Assembly (NCBI GenBank): GCA_023398615.1
Contig: JAEWSD010000154.1
Coordinates: forward strand, 1-6,341
Reading direction: 5' to 3'
DNA length: 6,341 nucleotides
Source: Bacillota bacterium
Lineage (GTDB): Bacteria > Bacillota > Clostridia > Lachnospirales > Lachnospiraceae
This document shows, piece by piece, positions 5,222 to 6,341 of this stretch. The notes beneath the pieces are model-generated. The model did no database searches. It was not told the origin of the DNA and saw only the letters and a program-made list of their open reading frames with translations. Both the position numbers and the translations under genes were made by a program. Positions within the stretch are counted from its first letter, which is position 1, and every line of letters starts with the position of its first letter.

Positions 5222-6340
5222 CTATTTCTGTAATGTGTCCGGATTCCGCTTACGATTATTCTTAAAAACGTACATTTGCTCATCCGCTTTTTTTAATGCC
5301 AAGTCGTATTCTCCTCCTGATCCATGAAACATGGCATACCCTGTAGAAACCATTGGCAATTCACCCTGCAAATTTTTGTTTTTCCCGGTCTCGTCTATTT
5401 TTCGATGAAACTGTCTGAGGGCATCCCTTGCTTGCTGTTCATCCGCGGTTTCACAAATCACACAAAATTCGTCTCCACCGATACGGTAACATAAACCTAT
5501 TTTATAAAAACAATCTTTAATCAGCCTTCCTGTCATTCTCAGGCAGAAATCCCCCCATTGATGGCCGTATAGATCGTTGATCTGTTTAAAATTATCGAGA
5601 TCAAAAACGATAACCATACCGATGACGCCATCAAGGCGCTTGGTATACTGGTCATACACGTTGCGGTTTAACAATCCTGTTAAAGTATCCTGGGTTTCCG
5701 TAAGCGTGCAAAAATAAGCATAAAACAGGATCAGACTCAAGGTAATACACAGCCAGGAAACATGCACATGCGGCAATATCAGCTGCACAGTTGTTCCTAT
5801 TATAGTAAAAACAAGTAACATGATAAATACACTTTTTTGATTGAACTGATAATGCTTCATAGACTTAACTGACCCCATGACCAGTATGGCATATGAACAC
5901 AAATATGCACCCACATACACGCCAAACAGCGGGCCGCGCAAGTAACTGTTATCGGCGTTTACTATAAAAACCAAGCCGGTCCAAGGCGAACTTATAGCAA
6001 AGACAAAGTTAATCCACACCGGGATTGTCAGGAGCGATCTGCTTTTCCCCTCCTCCATAGAAAAGGCTTCTGACAAAACAACCGCAATAACGGGTGAAAG
6101 AGAAAAACCAATGGAATTAGCGATAAGAGCAGGGACTCTGTCCACAAGTCTAATATTTTCAGAAACAACACAGCCCAGTTCCGCCGCGATCACCGTCATT
6201 GCGATCAGAGCAGCAAGGGAAAATTGTTTTTTCATTTTTGCAACTAATAAAGCATTATTCCAGGACAAATATGCCAAAGCTATCAGGGCGACAGCGCATA
6301 TCGTATTCACAGCTATGTAATTTTTAATTAAATCAGTCAT
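5222..6340 (-). CDS. Membrane-anchored diguanylate cyclase (GGDEF domain)
   Basis: The protein has 372 residues. The first about 212 contain roughly seven hydrophobic helices (near 8-27, 40-60, 68-91, 105-127, 137-157, 170-190, 193-210), an integral-membrane sensor of unknown ligand. The GGDEF domain (about 218-362) begins with the family signature DTLTGLLNRNVYD. It has the metal-binding FDLDNFKQINDLYGH (D247) and an intact active loop R-I-G-G-D-E-F (288-292), so it should join two GTP into cyclic di-GMP at the inner face of the membrane. The allosteric RxxD site usually found five residues before GGDEF is replaced by YKIG, so product inhibition through the canonical I-site is unlikely. No EAL or HD-GYP domain is present. 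ATG 6338-6340 lies one base from the edge, so a ribosome site cannot be seen and a start further upstream is possible. The membrane helix right after it fits a true N-terminus. Confidence 0.9.
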   Translation of the reverse strand: MTDLIKNYIAVNTICAVALIALAYLSWNNALLVAKMKKQFSLAALIAMTVIAAELGCVVSENIRLVDRVPALIANSIGFSLSPVIAVVLSEAFSMEEGKSRSLLTIPVWINFVFAISSPWTGLVFIVNADNSYLRGPLFGVYVGAYLCSYAILVMGSVKSMKHYQFNQKSVFIMLLVFTIIGTTVQLILPHVHVSWLCITLSLILFYAYFCTLTETQDTLTGLLNRNVYDQYTKRLDGVIGMVIVFDLDNFKQINDLYGHQWGDFCLRMTGRLIKDCFYKIGLCYRIGGDEFCVICETADEQQARDALRQFHRKIDETGKNKNLQGELPMVSTGYAMFHGSGGEYDLALKKADEQMYVFKNNRKRNPDTLQK

Positions 6341-6341
6341 T

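Overview
This window looks like an accessory stretch of a low-GC Firmicutes chromosome, most likely a gut-type Clostridia or Lachnospiraceae relative. The basis is AT-rich DNA, strong AGGAGG-type ribosome sites, an ECF sigma factor paired with a DUF4179-type membrane protein, and a GGDEF protein with a multi-spanning membrane N-terminus. Species cannot be told from the sequence. Every convincing gene lies on the minus strand, so transcription runs right to left. The only plus-strand coding trace is a regulator remnant near 3656-3859.

Left part (1-1340). A MerR-family regulator runs off the left edge. Two tandem, well-spaced sigma-A-type promoters and a pair of imperfect direct repeats lie upstream of it. 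Before that come two damaged genes that overlap slightly: a GbsR/MarR-like winged-helix regulator without its N-terminus, and an alpha/beta hydrolase that stops just before the catalytic serine. A compact cluster of inverted repeats (1344-1451), including a good bidirectional terminator, separates them from the next operon.

Middle (1558-3315). An ECF sigma factor gene overlaps the next gene by 17 bp. That gene encodes a single-pass membrane protein of the DUF4179 type, presumably the sigma factor's regulator. The pair should form a signal-transduction operon. The membrane protein may have lost its C-terminal tail to a one-base frameshift: protein-like sequence continues for about 33 codons in the next frame.

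Gene-poor zone (about 3316-4474). No intact gene is visible. It holds an AraC-family C-terminal remnant (minus), a WYL/YafY-like regulator C-terminal remnant (plus) running away from it, and short open stretches of unknown meaning.

Right part (4475-6341). An SMI1/KNR4-family protein carries a C-terminal segment that resembles the C-terminal domain of ribosomal protein bL12. A membrane-anchored diguanylate cyclase with a canonical GGDEF motif follows, apparently without the usual inhibitory RxxD site. I see no tRNA, rRNA, CRISPR array or complete insertion sequence. The region reads as a mosaic of regulatory genes, several decaying, rather than one clear new system. The most unusual items are the SMI1/bL12-like protein, the hairpin cluster, and the possible frameshift in the DUF4179 protein.
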